64,000 nucleotides of DNA from an uncultured cyanobacterium (GCA_903903925.1 CAIVAU010000259.1:121051-185050); one strand, 5' to 3'. Positions 26,760 to 36,623 are shown, numbered from the stretch's first letter. The notes: generated from the letters alone by a model not told the origin. Made by a program: numbers and translations.

Positions 26760-27263
26760 TTATACTACATGATTGTTGAACGTTGCGGATACAATGTCGA
26801 ATTTTGCAGTCTCTATGATGACTTTTGCAATAGGCATTCTGGCTTTAAGCCGATCCACCAGCTTTATGTGTGAGTCTAGCTTGTGCTGAATTGATGGGGC
26901 TAACCACCCTTGAGGATGCTTCCGGTGATCAAACCTTTTTATCCGATGACGTAGGCGATTACGACGTGTTCTACGGTATTTACTACGATCTGTAATCCGT
27001 TCTGACACATCTTCAAGAAGCTCCAACTCACCACCGATTAATTCTTCTTTTTCGGTTACTGCACTGAAACCAATATGAGAATACCCTGCGTCAATCCCTA
27101 ACGTGATTGGTTGTGTATACCCACTGGTTCCGTAGTTAAGTTGAATGGTAAGTGGGTCTCTACCTACTATTTCTGCGCTGCCTGACTGTAAAAGAATTCT
27201 CGCCTTTCTAGGTGTCGTGGGCATCAATGGTCTTCCGTGCTGATTAATAACTAATACGAGCAT
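26760..27263 (-). pseudogene. Truncated IscB (RNA-guided nuclease of IS200/IS605 elements)
   Basis: The 167 residues match the first part of IscB: the PLMP domain (NQHGRPLMPTTPRKARILLQSGSAEIV), RuvC-I (GIDAGYSHIGFSAV), an Arg-rich bridge helix (RRTRRNRLRHRIKRFDHRKHPQGWLAPSIQHK) and RuvC-II (VIIETAKFDI). The frame stops ten residues later, so the HNH domain, RuvC-III and the target-interaction part are gone. Full IscB is about 400-550 residues. The missing part is not found in any frame in the 90 bp before the PKS start, so it was deleted. DNA cutting should be lost. The upstream omega-RNA region looks intact. Confidence 0.85.
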
Positions 27264-27605
27264 GTTTTTTTGAAAGAACTATTAATTAAGTTCTACCCTC
27301 GTGGGTGGTTTCCTTCGTCAATGTTTTCCGAGGTTTCAAACTGGCAACACTTCCCCTCTCCTGTAGGGATGTTTAATCACCAGCCGCATTGTCCGGAACT
27401 AGGAAACGGGTTGCTAACCCTATATCCCGGAGTGGCTATACATTCTCGGAAAACGTAGTAACCCTCGCACGGGCGGATTACTGAGACTAATGACACTTGC
27501 TTCTAATCCCCAATCTCATAGAAGCCCACACTGACAAGCGAGCTTTTGGGGGGAAGCTTCCCCCCAAAACGTCGCGCCCGAAGGGCAGTGTGTGGAGATG
27601 TCACT
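27264..27605 (-). ncRNA. IscB omega-RNA scaffold region
   Basis: The roughly 340 bp directly before iscB are GC-rich in an AT-rich gap and strongly structured. Seen: a 26-bp perfect palindrome with arms TTTTGGGGGGAAG (27544-27569); a GCCC-GAA-GGGC hairpin next to it (27576-27586); both enclosed by CCACACTG (27526-27533) against CAGTGTGTGG (27586-27595); a GGGTT-GCT-AACCC hairpin near 27407; and a long-range stem GTTTTCCGAG (27323-27332) with CTCGGAAAAC (27445-27454). This is where IscB omega-RNAs are encoded, 5' of the gene and with the guide at the far end. The guide would be read from about 27606-27625. RNA ends are estimates. Confidence 0.65.
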
Positions 27606-28339
27606 CTTAAAGACTACTAAAATTTTGTCCTCAATACTACATCTACCATATTTACTATTTTTTTTACCACTAATTTAGGATTGCTATAGTTCCTTTACTT
27701 AAATTTAATATACATTATAGATATACTTTCCTATTAAAAAATATCAATTATACCTGGAGTTTGGGCGAAAAGATTTGTTTGCGTATTATTTTTTCAAAAT
27801 CCAATTTTTTTTCAAAATCCATTTTTAAAACACTATTTTATTACTCTGTCAATCCGTAATTTCTATATATTTGATACATGCAAGGAATTTTGTAGATGGT
27901 GGTAGTGTTACAGCCTTTTGTAAATAGGCAAGAGGAAGCTTCTAGCGTACCAAATAAGTTATGAAATATTGACAAAAAAGCAAATACACTTATTGTACTT
28001 ATATTTAAAATTACTTTATTTAGTTAATTTGATGGTATGCCTTGAAAGATTAATCAAAACTGAGCGCAGGTGTTTTTTATCGGCACACACTACTAGGCTT
28101 TTGATTGAAGGCTTCTTCAGTGAAAGGAACTTACTTTTGCCTTTAATACTTTAAATTTCTCTCATGTCTCTACAGATGGATACTGACTAAATTTTATTTT
28201 TTGTATATATTTATACATTGTATAATCATAATTTATAATTAAGTATAATTACGCTTTATTTAAAGATCTGACCACAAATACAATTTCACTCATTCCCTTT
28301 ATTATGCTTCATAATCTGTATTTTTTAAAATTTAAAGCA
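27606..28339. other. AT-rich non-coding gap upstream of the plus-arm NRPS
   Basis: About 730 bp of very AT-rich sequence with runs of T and A and no credible gene. A 61-codon frame at 27969-28154 has no recognisable family or ribosome site. The abrupt change in base composition at about 27605 marks the outer edge of the IscB element. No tRNA-like fold was noticed. Confidence 0.6.
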
Positions 28340-28366
28340 TTGGGATAACTGCAGCAATGTTATAAT
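28340..28366 (+). promoter_or_regulatory. Promoter of the plus-arm NRPS operon
   Basis: A perfect -10 box TATAAT (28361-28366) is preceded by TG one base upstream (extended -10, TGTTATAAT). A weak -35 TTGGGA lies at 28340-28345 with a 15-bp spacer. The predicted start is near 28373, giving a leader of about 55 bases before the ATG at 28429. Confidence 0.6.
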
Positions 28367-28370
28367 CCAG

Positions 28371-28400
28371 ACCACGTCATAACTTTTGATTTGACGTGGT
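28371..28400. promoter_or_regulatory. Inverted repeat at the NRPS transcription start
   Basis: ACCACGTCA (28371-28379) and TGACGTGGT (28392-28400) are perfect complements with 12 bases between. It overlaps the predicted +1, so it is either an operator or a 5' hairpin of the mRNA. An A-run follows rather than a T-run, which argues against a terminator on the plus strand. Confidence 0.55.
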
Positions 28401-28428
28401 AAAAATAACTTAATTTATTGATAACCAT

Positions 28429-31400
28429 ATGAATTTTCGATCTAACCTAGATAATAAAGACTTAAAACAACGAATTGCCAAGCTTTCGCCAGAGAAACAG
28501 AAAGCCTTACTAAAATTACTTCAGCATGAAGGGATAGAAAACTTAAAATTACCTATCGCTCCTACTCAGAGAACATCAAACCAATTTCCTTTATCTTTTA
28601 CTCAAGAACGACTGTGGTTTCTCAACCAACTAGAGGGACTCAGTAACAAATACAACATTCCTATAGCGCTCCAGATTCAAGGAAACCTCAATATTGCTGT
28701 CCTAGAACAAGCCTTAGCAACAATCATTCAACGTCACGAAATCCTGCGTACCCGCTTTACAACCAACAATGGAACGCCAGTACAAGTCATTGACTCCAAT
28801 ACCAATTTAACCATGCAGCTGGTGGACTTGCAGGAGTTTCCTCAAGACCAACGTTACGATCAAGTGCAACAAAAGGTGAAGGAGGAGCTAGAAACTTCCT
28901 TCGATCTCTCTCAAAATTCTTTATTGCAAGTAAAGCTGTTGCAAGTAGCGAACCAAGAATTTGTGCTACTTGTTAACATGCACCATATTATCTGCGATGG
29001 TTGGTCTATTGGTATCTTTATTCAAGAATTATTCACTCTTTATCAAGCCTTCTTATCTAAGAGTCCTTCTTTTTTACCCAACTTACCCATCCAGTACGCC
29101 GACTTTGTAGTTTGGCAAAGACAGTGGTGGCATGGGGAACGTTTGGAAACTCAACTGAATTACTGGAAGCAACAGTTATCTGATGCAGCACCTATTTTAG
29201 AATTACCTAGCGATCGCCCTCGACCGCCGGTGCAAATTTTCAAAGGCAAAAGCCTTACCTTTACTCTCAATTCTGGGCTAAAGCAGCAACTACAAACTTT
29301 GAGTAAAAATACAGGTACTACCCTGTACATGACCTTGTTGGCAGCCTTTGCCACCCTACTTTATCGTTATAGCTCTCAAGATGATATTAGTATAGGCTCT
29401 CCCATTGCTAACCGCAATCGCTTTGAAAGCGAACCTTTGATTGGCTGTTTTGTCAATACCTTGGTGTTACGCATCCGCATAAAAGATAATCCTAGCTTTG
29501 CCGAATTACTGACTCAGGTGCGACAGGTAGCTTTGGATTCTTATGAACACCAAGATACACCTTTTGAGAAAGTGGTGGAAGCCTTACAGCCAGAGCGCAA
29601 TCTTAGTTACAATCCACTGTTCCAAGTGATGTTTGTCTTGCAAAATACGCCTGTGGGTCAACTAGAAGTGCTTGGTTTAAGCTTAACTCCCTTAGCACTA
29701 GAAGCTGTAAGCACCAATTTTGATATAACCCTGTCAATGGAAGAGACGGAAGAAGGATTGACAGGAATCTGGGAATACAGTAGCACTTTGTTTAATAAAG
29801 AGACAATTGCTAGGATGGCGGAAAATTTCCAGGTGTTGTTAGCAGCGATTGTGACAAATCCCGATCAACTGATCGCGCAACTGCCTCTACTGACTGATTC
29901 CCAAAGGCAACAGCTATTAGTAGAGTGGAATAATACGGTAACAGAGTATCCAATTGATAAAACAATTCCTCAGGTCTTTGAGGAGCAAGTGCAAAAAACA
30001 CCTGATGCCATAGCCGTGGTGTTTGGAAATCAGCAGTTAACCTATCAACAGTTAAATTGTCGAGCCAACAAGATCGCTCATCACCTCCAATCCTTTGGTG
30101 TGGGTAAAGAAGCGCTGGTGGGAATTTGTCTCGAGCGTTCTGTTGAAATGGTAGTAGGATTGTTGGCAATTCTCAAAGCAGGTGGTGCTTATGTACCACT
30201 AGATCCCAATTATCCCCAAGAGCGTTTGAGCTATATGTTGGAGGATGCTGGTGTAACGGTGCTATTGACACAACAGCAGTTGGTGGAATTATTACCCCCC
30301 CACCGAGCTCGTGTTATATGCTTAGACTCTGACTGGGAGGTTATTAGTACTCAAAGTCAAGAAAATGCTGTCAGTGGGGTAAGTCCAACTAACCTCGCAT
30401 ATGTAATCTACACTTCAGGTTCTACCGGAAAACCAAAAGGGGTAATGATAGAACACCGAGGTGTAGTTAATCTAGCAAACTGGCAGGTACATCGCTTCAA
30501 GGTCACAGAGAAAAGCTGTATTGCACAATTTTTTTCCTATAGTTTTGATGGTGCTGTTGGAGAAACATTCATGGCACTTCTCAATGGAGCAACCTTGTTT
30601 ATGTTAGACAGAACTAATTTGACTCCTGAGAGAATGATACAAGCTATTAACTATCATCGAGTAACGAATATAGTTTTAGTTCCGTCTATTATTAAACAAC
30701 TCAATTTAGAACTTTTAAACAATTCAACTAATTTAAGCCTTGTCTCTGTCGGAGAAAAGTGTCCAATTGATTTAGCTAAAAAATGGGCTAATAAAAGCAA
30801 TTTCAATTTCATGAATGCTTATGGACCTACAGAATACACAGTTTACTCTCATATTTATCAGATAAATAAAAATCAAGAGACAAATACAAATATTGTTTCA
30901 ATCGGTCAAGCAATTCACAATACTAAAACGTATATTTTAGATTCCAATCTTAACCCTGTTCCTGTGGGAATTATTGGAGAAATATATATTTCTGGTATTG
31001 GTATAGCAAGAGGATACTTAAATCAAGGACAGAAAACACTCTTAAAATTTATTCCCAATCACTTTTATTTAGCTGATAAGTTTTATGAACATGGTTTAGT
31101 AAAAATTCCAAGTAGTTTACAAGATATTTATCAACTAAAAATTAAAAGACAATCAGAAAATATAGGTGGGAAATTAAATAAAGTTAACTTAATGAGTATT
31201 TCTGGTGAAAAAATATTATTTTTAGTAAAAAATTTAGATGATGATTTAATAGAATATACTTTGAATTTTGTGATATCAAACCAAAATCATCCTATTACAT
31301 ATAGTGCATTTTGTCGATATTTACTTGAAGGCTATCATCAAAATTATCATTCCTGTGGAATCAATCAAGATGTCTTGAAATTATTCTTACCAGAAAAAGA

Positions 31401-34400
31401 TTTATACAGCATTAAAGCTATAGACTTTGGTTTTGGTAATGCAGAAATTATTAAAACTTTATCACAGGCAGCATCTCAGGTGATCGGTTTAGACATTAAT
31501 CCCTTCTTTGTTCATCAAGCAAGGAAGCAAGGTTTAGATGCAAGGATGGCAAAGATAGATGTTAAACCAAGCCAATTCGTAGAAGAATTTGGTATAGCTG
31601 AATACTCGCAGGATTTTGCTATTTCAACTCTGACATTAGATCGGGTAAATCATCCTAGAAATTTATTAGAAAATCTCTTTAAGAGTCTTAAACATGGAGG
31701 TCGGTTTGCAATTCAAACCCTGTTACCGATCATCCCCATTGAGGATGGTGACATTGAAAATCCGGTTGTTTATACAGCAGAAGAAAACAGAATTACTCCT
31801 GGAAAAAGTGTTGAGGAAGATAAACTCTATCTTATTTCTTTGTTATACGAGCTGGGTGCAAGAGACATAAATATTTGTCAAATTCCCTATGTAGTGACGA
31901 GTAGAGATGGAATTCAAGATTATACAGTTTGGTGTTTTTTTGGTCAGAAAAGTATTAAACAAAATGCAGAAATAGCCAACAATTATTACGCCAGAATGTA
32001 TAAAACTGGCGATTTAGCTCGTTACCTACCTGATGGCAATATCGAATTTGTGGATCGTGTTGATAATCAAGTGAAAATTCGTGGTTTTCGCATCGAACTA
32101 GAGGAAATAGAAGCCATCTTAATTACACACACCCAAATTCAAGAGGCGGTAGTTGTTGCTAGAGAAGACCAACCCAATAACAAACGTTTAGTGGCTTATA
32201 TTGTTCCTCACTCAACTGTAAGTAGTAGCCAGATCCGTAATTTCCTCAAACAGAAACTGCCAGAGTACATGATTCCACATGGGTTTGTGATGCTAGAGGC
32301 TTTGCCCTTGACCCCTAATGGAAAGATAGATTTAAAAGCTCTCCCCGTACCAGATTTGGAATGCGATCGCCAAGTTAGCTTTGTGGCACCCCGCACTGCA
32401 ACAGAAGAAGTCTTGGCGGCTATTTGGCGGGATGTTTTGGGGTTAAAAGAAGTAGGTATCCACGATAACTTTTTTGAATTAGGGGGAGACTCGATCATCA
32501 GTCTTCAAATCATTTCCCGTGCAAATCAAGCAGGTTTGCAACTGACCCCCAAACAGATTTTTCAACATCAGACTGTAGGAGAGTTAGCAGCAGTTGTTAA
32601 TCCTACTCCTTCTATCCGCGCTCAACAGGGATTAGTCACAGGATTTATCCCCCTAACTCCAATTCAGCATTGGTTCTTCGAGCAGAATTTCAGCGAACCT
32701 CACCATTTTAACCAAGCGGTGCTACTGGAAGTTGCCCCAAATTTGAAACCAGCGTTATTAAAGCAAGCTCTGCAACATTTATGCTTACATCATGACGTGT
32801 TGCGGCTGCGGTTTACTTGCTATGAATCTCAGTGGCAGCAAGCAAACCGCAATGAGCAAGATCCTGTACCTTTCCAAGTGTTGGACTTGTCAACGCTTTC
32901 TGAAGAACAGCAAAAAGCAGCGATAGAAACAACAGCGACTGCACACCAGAGAACACTCAACTTGTCGAAAGGTCCTTTAATGCAGGTCGTTCTGTTCAAT
33001 TTAGGAGAATCTTTGCCCAGTCGCTTGCTGATCGTCATCCATCACCTAGCAGTGGATGGTGTATCCTGGCGAATTTTGCTAGAAGATTTGTCTGTTGCTT
33101 ACCAACAACAAGCAAATGGCGAAACTATTCAACTACCTCCTAAAACAACTTCCTTCAAAGAATGGGCTCATCGACTGCTAGATTATGGGCGATCGCCAAA
33201 ACTTAACTTTGAGTTAGACTACTGGTTAGCTCACCATAGTGCGAACCTTCCTCCTTTGCCCGTAGACGATGGTGATCGCTTGGAGTCCAACACCGTCGCC
33301 TCTAGCCGCGTTGTCTCCGTATCCCTAAGCGTGGAACAAACCCGCGCCCTATTGCAGGAAGTCCCTTCAGCTTACAATACTCAAATTAATGACGTATTGC
33401 TAACAGCATTAGTACAGAGTTTTGCGCAGTGGACTGGTTTCAATTCCCTACTGGTTAATTTGGAAGGTCACGGAAGAGAAGCACTATTTGAAGATGTAGA
33501 TTTGTCCCGCACAGTGGGCTGGTTTACTAGCTTATTTCCCGTTCTGCTACAGCTTGAAGAAAATCGCCCAGGAGTTGCCCTGAAGTCAATTAAAGAGCAA
33601 CTGCGACAAATTCCCAATCGCGGAATCGGCTATGGCATCCTCAAATATCTGAGCCAGAATCACGAAACTCGTGAGCAACTCCAGACGCTTCCCCAAGCCG
33701 AAGTAAGTTTTAACTACTTAGGTCAACTTGATCGGGGACGTTCAGAATCGATTCTGGGTCGGTTTGCTTCAGAGTCTTGCGGTGCGCTCATGAGTAAGAG
33801 TCAAAGTCGTAGCCATCTGCTAGATATCAACGGAGTTGTGGTTGAAGGCAAGTTGCAACTCGATTGGACTTACAGTGAGAATATCCATCAACGCTCTACC
33901 ATAGAACGTCTAGCGCAGGGATTTATCAAAGCGTTGACTACCCTGATTGCCCATTGCCAGTCTCCAGACGCGGTAGGATATACGCCTTCTGATTTTCCTG
34001 ATGTTCAGTTAAGTCAAGAAAAGCTGGATCGAGTTTTAGCAGAAATCAATTTGGCTAACACCGAAACTCAAGTCAGCAAAAAAAATCAAAATATCGCCGC
34101 AATTTATCCCCTTTCTTCCTCACAAAAGGGTATGCTCGTTGAAACCCTAGCTGCAAAAGAAGCGGGAATCCATCTAGATCAGATAGTTTGGACTTTTCAG
34201 GGCGATTTAAACCTGAAAGCCTTCGTTCAAACCTGGCAAACTATTATAGAACGACACTCTTCTTTAAAAACAGCTTTTATCTGGAAGAATCTCAATGACC
34301 CCCTTCAGGTTGTGTTGAAGCAGGTGAAAGTGCCATTAAAACAACAAGATTGGCGCAAGTTATCCTCATCAGAACAGCAAGAAAAATTAGAGGACTATCT

Positions 34401-36522
34401 CAGGACAGATCGCATTCAAGGTTGCGATCTATCCCAAGCACCGCTTATGCGTTTGGCAGTTTTCCAGTTTGGTGAGCAAGTCTATCAAATCGTTTGGACA
34501 GTTCATCACATTCTCATGGATGGCTGGTGTCTGCCGTTGATCGTGAAAGAATTGCAAACTTTCTACGAAGCCTTCAGTAATGGTAAAAATATAGCAATAG
34601 AACCTAGTCCTCCCTACAAAGACTATATCACTTGGCTCAAACAACAAGATTTATTCCAAGCTGAACAGTTTTGGCAGAAAACACTTCAAGGTTTTACTAA
34701 GCCAACTTCCTTGGGAATACAGGAAACCGAAGATGGTTTTTCCCATCAAAAAGAGCGCTACAACCAACAAAAAGCCTATTTATCCGCCTCATTAACAGCA
34801 AAATTACAGTCTTTGACTCGGCAACATAACCTGACCGTAAACACTTTGATCCAAGGAGTTTGGGCTTTGCTCTTGAGTCATTATAGTGGAGAGTCGGATG
34901 TCGTCTTTGGTGCGACTGTCTCTGGTCGTCCACCAACCTTGCCCAAAGTTGAGTCCATAATAGGACTTTTCATTAATACTTTGCCAAGGCGCATTAAAGT
35001 TGCTCATGACACATCTGTTTGGTCTTGGCTTCAGGATATTCAAACCCAGTCCCTAGAAGCCCAAGCTTATGAATACTGCTCAAGTGGTCAAGTCCATCAA
35101 TGGAGTGAAGTTCCTGGTCAGCTACCCCTGTATGAAAGCATTCTAGTGTTTCAGAATTATCCAGTAGATTCCGCAATACTACAGTCTTCATGCCAAGGCT
35201 TCAATCTCCTTAATACTCGCTCGGTAGGTGCACAAACTAAATATCCTCTCACCATTATCGTTAGCCTGGATTCCGAGCTAGAGTTGAACATTATTAACAA
35301 TACTTACCGCTTGGCAAGTTCTGAGAGCGGAAAAATTATCGAGCATTTTCTAACTTTGTTAAAGAGTATCATAGCTAAGCCAGAGCAAGAACTCTTAACA
35401 ATCATCAGCCAAATTCCAAAGGATCGGATTCCAAAAATTAAAGCGTATCCTCAACAAGAGCAACAAGATTTGAGAGAAGGCTTCGTACCCCCCCGTAATG
35501 CTTTAGAATTACAACTAGCAAAAATCTGGTCAGAAATTTTAGGAGTTTCCTCAGTTGGCGTTCAGGATAACTTCTTTGAGTTGAGTGGTCATTCTCTGTT
35601 AGCTGTTTATCTAATGCAGCGAATTCAGCAACAGTTTGGAAAAAATCTGCAACTGGCAACACTCTTCCAAAGTCCGACAATCGAACAGTTAGCCAATCTT
35701 ATTTGCCAAGAAACCGATTCCTTACCTTTGTCCGCTTTAGTCCCCATTCAGCCAAGTGGATCTAAACGTCCGCTTTTCTGCGTCCATCCAATAGGGGGTA
35801 ACGTGCTTTGCTATATGAATTTGGCAAGCTGTCTGGGACCAGAACAGCCATTTTATGGACTACAATCACTAGCTTTAGATAAAAAAAACACACCGAACAC
35901 GCAAGTAGAAGAGATGGCTGCTCATTACATTGAAATGCTACAAACGGTTCAGCCACAAGGTCCCTATCTTTTGGCGGGATGGTCTTTTGGTGGATTAGTT
36001 GCTTTTGAGATGGCTCAACAGCTTCAGGAGCAAGGTCAACAGGTGTCTCTGTTGGCTTTAATAGATACCTATCCACCATCTCTACTTAATAAAGAATTAC
36101 AAAACCAAGAAGGACAAGATGATGCTACCCTATTCATTGATTTATTGGCAGATGACATTTCTCCGTCCTGGGAAGATATCAAACAGTTTGAACCAGATGA
36201 GCGTTTGTCCTATATTATCGAGCAAGCTAAGCAGGTTAATCTGATTCCTGCCAATTTCGGACTAGCTCAAGTAGATACTTTACTGAAAGTTTACAAGCTC
36301 AACCGTCAAGCTGCACAAAGTTACATTCCCCGATCTTACCAAGGTCGGCTCATCTTATTCCAAGCCAGCGATAATAAACAAGACTTAGCTCAAGAATGGG
36401 AAACTTTAGCAGAGCAGGTGGAGAACTATTTAGTTTCGGGTAATCACCACACTATGGTTCGCCAACCCCATGTTCAGATTCTAGCTGAAAAACTACAAAA
36501 CTGCCTTGAGCAAGCAGTGTAA
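28429..36522 (+). CDS. NRPS: C-A(MT)-PCP-E-C-PCP-TE
   Basis: A 2697-residue protein. Approximate order: N-terminal docking helix 1-45; C 50-490 (HHIICDG near 187); A starting near 505 (YTSGSTGKPKG near 661); a methyltransferase-like insert 876-1188 (AIDFGFGNAEI near 998, VIGLDIN) lying between A6 (GEIYISGIGIARGYL) and A7 (YKTGDL, 1190); PCP (GGDSI, 1353); epimerase (HHLAVDG near 1538, EGHGRE, VSFNYLGQLD); second C (HHILMDG near 2026); directly a PCP (ELSGHSLL, 2387) with no A domain; thioesterase (GWSFGG near 2518, GNHHTM). It should add one residue, make it D, and release the chain. The A pocket (D-G-G-S-V-V-A-V-Y by eye) fits no code I know. Residues 680-1188 are much more AT-rich than the rest. 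Confidence 0.92.
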   Translation: MNFRSNLDNKDLKQRIAKLSPEKQKALLKLLQHEGIENLKLPIAPTQRTSNQFPLSFTQERLWFLNQLEGLSNKYNIPIALQIQGNLNIAVLEQALATIIQRHEILRTRFTTNNGTPVQVIDSNTNLTMQLVDLQEFPQDQRYDQVQQKVKEELETSFDLSQNSLLQVKLLQVANQEFVLLVNMHHIICDGWSIGIFIQELFTLYQAFLSKSPSFLPNLPIQYADFVVWQRQWWHGERLETQLNYWKQQLSDAAPILELPSDRPRPPVQIFKGKSLTFTLNSGLKQQLQTLSKNTGTTLYMTLLAAFATLLYRYSSQDDISIGSPIANRNRFESEPLIGCFVNTLVLRIRIKDNPSFAELLTQVRQVALDSYEHQDTPFEKVVEALQPERNLSYNPLFQVMFVLQNTPVGQLEVLGLSLTPLALEAVSTNFDITLSMEETEEGLTGIWEYSSTLFNKETIARMAENFQVLLAAIVTNPDQLIAQLPLLTDSQRQQLLVEWNNTVTEYPIDKTIPQVFEEQVQKTPDAIAVVFGNQQLTYQQLNCRANKIAHHLQSFGVGKEALVGICLERSVEMVVGLLAILKAGGAYVPLDPNYPQERLSYMLEDAGVTVLLTQQQLVELLPPHRARVICLDSDWEVISTQSQENAVSGVSPTNLAYVIYTSGSTGKPKGVMIEHRGVVNLANWQVHRFKVTEKSCIAQFFSYSFDGAVGETFMALLNGATLFMLDRTNLTPERMIQAINYHRVTNIVLVPSIIKQLNLELLNNSTNLSLVSVGEKCPIDLAKKWANKSNFNFMNAYGPTEYTVYSHIYQINKNQETNTNIVSIGQAIHNTKTYILDSNLNPVPVGIIGEIYISGIGIARGYLNQGQKTLLKFIPNHFYLADKFYEHGLVKIPSSLQDIYQLKIKRQSENIGGKLNKVNLMSISGEKILFLVKNLDDDLIEYTLNFVISNQNHPITYSAFCRYLLEGYHQNYHSCGINQDVLKLFLPEKDLYSIKAIDFGFGNAEIIKTLSQAASQVIGLDINPFFVHQARKQGLDARMAKIDVKPSQFVEEFGIAEYSQDFAISTLTLDRVNHPRNLLENLFKSLKHGGRFAIQTLLPIIPIEDGDIENPVVYTAEENRITPGKSVEEDKLYLISLLYELGARDINICQIPYVVTSRDGIQDYTVWCFFGQKSIKQNAEIANNYYARMYKTGDLARYLPDGNIEFVDRVDNQVKIRGFRIELEEIEAILITHTQIQEAVVVAREDQPNNKRLVAYIVPHSTVSSSQIRNFLKQKLPEYMIPHGFVMLEALPLTPNGKIDLKALPVPDLECDRQVSFVAPRTATEEVLAAIWRDVLGLKEVGIHDNFFELGGDSIISLQIISRANQAGLQLTPKQIFQHQTVGELAAVVNPTPSIRAQQGLVTGFIPLTPIQHWFFEQNFSEPHHFNQAVLLEVAPNLKPALLKQALQHLCLHHDVLRLRFTCYESQWQQANRNEQDPVPFQVLDLSTLSEEQQKAAIETTATAHQRTLNLSKGPLMQVVLFNLGESLPSRLLIVIHHLAVDGVSWRILLEDLSVAYQQQANGETIQLPPKTTSFKEWAHRLLDYGRSPKLNFELDYWLAHHSANLPPLPVDDGDRLESNTVASSRVVSVSLSVEQTRALLQEVPSAYNTQINDVLLTALVQSFAQWTGFNSLLVNLEGHGREALFEDVDLSRTVGWFTSLFPVLLQLEENRPGVALKSIKEQLRQIPNRGIGYGILKYLSQNHETREQLQTLPQAEVSFNYLGQLDRGRSESILGRFASESCGALMSKSQSRSHLLDINGVVVEGKLQLDWTYSENIHQRSTIERLAQGFIKALTTLIAHCQSPDAVGYTPSDFPDVQLSQEKLDRVLAEINLANTETQVSKKNQNIAAIYPLSSSQKGMLVETLAAKEAGIHLDQIVWTFQGDLNLKAFVQTWQTIIERHSSLKTAFIWKNLNDPLQVVLKQVKVPLKQQDWRKLSSSEQQEKLEDYLRTDRIQGCDLSQAPLMRLAVFQFGEQVYQIVWTVHHILMDGWCLPLIVKELQTFYEAFSNGKNIAIEPSPPYKDYITWLKQQDLFQAEQFWQKTLQGFTKPTSLGIQETEDGFSHQKERYNQQKAYLSASLTAKLQSLTRQHNLTVNTLIQGVWALLLSHYSGESDVVFGATVSGRPPTLPKVESIIGLFINTLPRRIKVAHDTSVWSWLQDIQTQSLEAQAYEYCSSGQVHQWSEVPGQLPLYESILVFQNYPVDSAILQSSCQGFNLLNTRSVGAQTKYPLTIIVSLDSELELNIINNTYRLASSESGKIIEHFLTLLKSIIAKPEQELLTIISQIPKDRIPKIKAYPQQEQQDLREGFVPPRNALELQLAKIWSEILGVSSVGVQDNFFELSGHSLLAVYLMQRIQQQFGKNLQLATLFQSPTIEQLANLICQETDSLPLSALVPIQPSGSKRPLFCVHPIGGNVLCYMNLASCLGPEQPFYGLQSLALDKKNTPNTQVEEMAAHYIEMLQTVQPQGPYLLAGWSFGGLVAFEMAQQLQEQGQQVSLLALIDTYPPSLLNKELQNQEGQDDATLFIDLLADDISPSWEDIKQFEPDERLSYIIEQAKQVNLIPANFGLAQVDTLLKVYKLNRQAAQSYIPRSYQGRLILFQASDNKQDLAQEWETLAEQVENYLVSGNHHTMVRQPHVQILAEKLQNCLEQAV

Positions 36523-36525
36523 GTA

Positions 36526-36566
36526 GGGCTATGCCTTACACATCCAGGTTTTGTACGGCATAGCCC
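36526..36566. terminator. Hairpin after the NRPS
   Basis: GGGCTATGCC (36526-36535) and GGCATAGCCC (36557-36566) pair perfectly over a 21-base loop, starting 4 bp past the NRPS stop. A GTGTTTTT run comes 12 bp later. It may end or attenuate transcription into the tailoring genes. Confidence 0.6.
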
Positions 36567-36623
36567 CGCCCCACCTACGTGTTTTTCAAAAATCAAATCG
36601 GATTGCTATGGATAAAGATAGAC

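Noticed and set aside
26760..27263. Functional compact RNA-guided nuclease
   Set aside because: RuvC-III and HNH are missing and the frame ends right after RuvC-II, so a working nuclease is very unlikely; scored as a remnant with a possibly live RNA.
27969..28154. 61-codon plus frame ahead of the NRPS
   Set aside because: AT-rich, leucine-heavy translation with no ribosome site or known family; probably chance.
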